Positions 6,692 through 6,748 of a stretch of 6,748 bases of DNA are shown one piece after another. Both the position numbers and the translations under genes were made by a program. Position 1 is the stretch's first letter. Each line of letters starts with the position of its first letter. The DNA lies in NCBI GenBank assembly GCA_900549655.1, contig UROZ01000111.1, forward strand, positions 1 through 6,748. The letters are read 5' to 3'. The notes beneath the pieces are model-generated. The model was given only the letters and a program-made list of their open reading frames with translations, had not been told where the DNA came from and made no database searches. The stretch is from an uncultured Collinsella sp. (GTDB lineage Bacteria; Actinomycetota; Coriobacteriia; Coriobacteriales; Coriobacteriaceae).

Positions 6692-6700
6692 ACTATACCA
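6692..6700 (-). promoter_or_regulatory. Extended -10 promoter of the phospholipase-like gene
   Basis: On the minus strand TGG precedes TATAGT (6697-6692), an extended -10 element; no -35 box is evident at the usual distance. Transcription would begin around 6684-6685, about 20 nt before the ATG at 6665. Confidence 0.4.
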
Positions 6701-6748
6701 TCACGGCAAAGCCGCGCGGGCGGCTACGCACGCTCTACGCAGCAACTA

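Overview
The window looks like chromosomal DNA of a high-GC, gut-type member of the Coriobacteriia (Actinomycetota), most like Collinsella. That placement rests on strong GAG/GTC/AAG/CTG codon preference, the pyruvate kinase sequence style, and a hypothetical protein whose architecture I associate with Coriobacteriia. It is inference by eye; no search was run. There are four protein genes, two regulatory or structured intergenic regions, and no RNA gene, CRISPR array or recognisable transposase.

Layout. Positions 1-2423 (minus) hold the first 807 codons of a P2-type calcium-transporting ATPase whose C-terminal end lies beyond the left edge. Positions 2424-2864 are a divergent intergenic region. 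Its ATPase-proximal part can fold into a two-hairpin leader that buries the ATPase Shine-Dalgarno sequence. Its pyk-proximal part is AT-rich and carries the likely pyk promoter. Positions 2865-4325 (plus) encode a complete pyruvate kinase, closed by a perfect 13-bp intrinsic terminator. Positions 4391-4746 are non-coding and contain a LacI-operator-like palindrome and a 130-bp element bounded by a 21-bp perfect inverted repeat. Positions 4747-5820 (plus) encode a 357-residue protein with a C-terminal DUF559/PD-(D/E)XK-like segment. It is convergent with, and overlaps by 4 bp, a minus-strand zinc-dependent phospholipase C-like gene (5817-6665).

The genes do not form a functional operon. Pyruvate kinase is core glycolysis, the ATPase is ion homeostasis, and the right-hand pair is accessory. 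The most unusual feature is the ATPase leader. One hairpin sequesters the ribosome-binding site, a second hairpin has a 7-nt loop perfectly complementary to the first hairpin's loop, and an alternative pairing is mutually exclusive with both. This is riboswitch-like architecture that I could not match to a known class. The long inverted-repeat element between pyk and the nuclease-like gene is the second point of interest.
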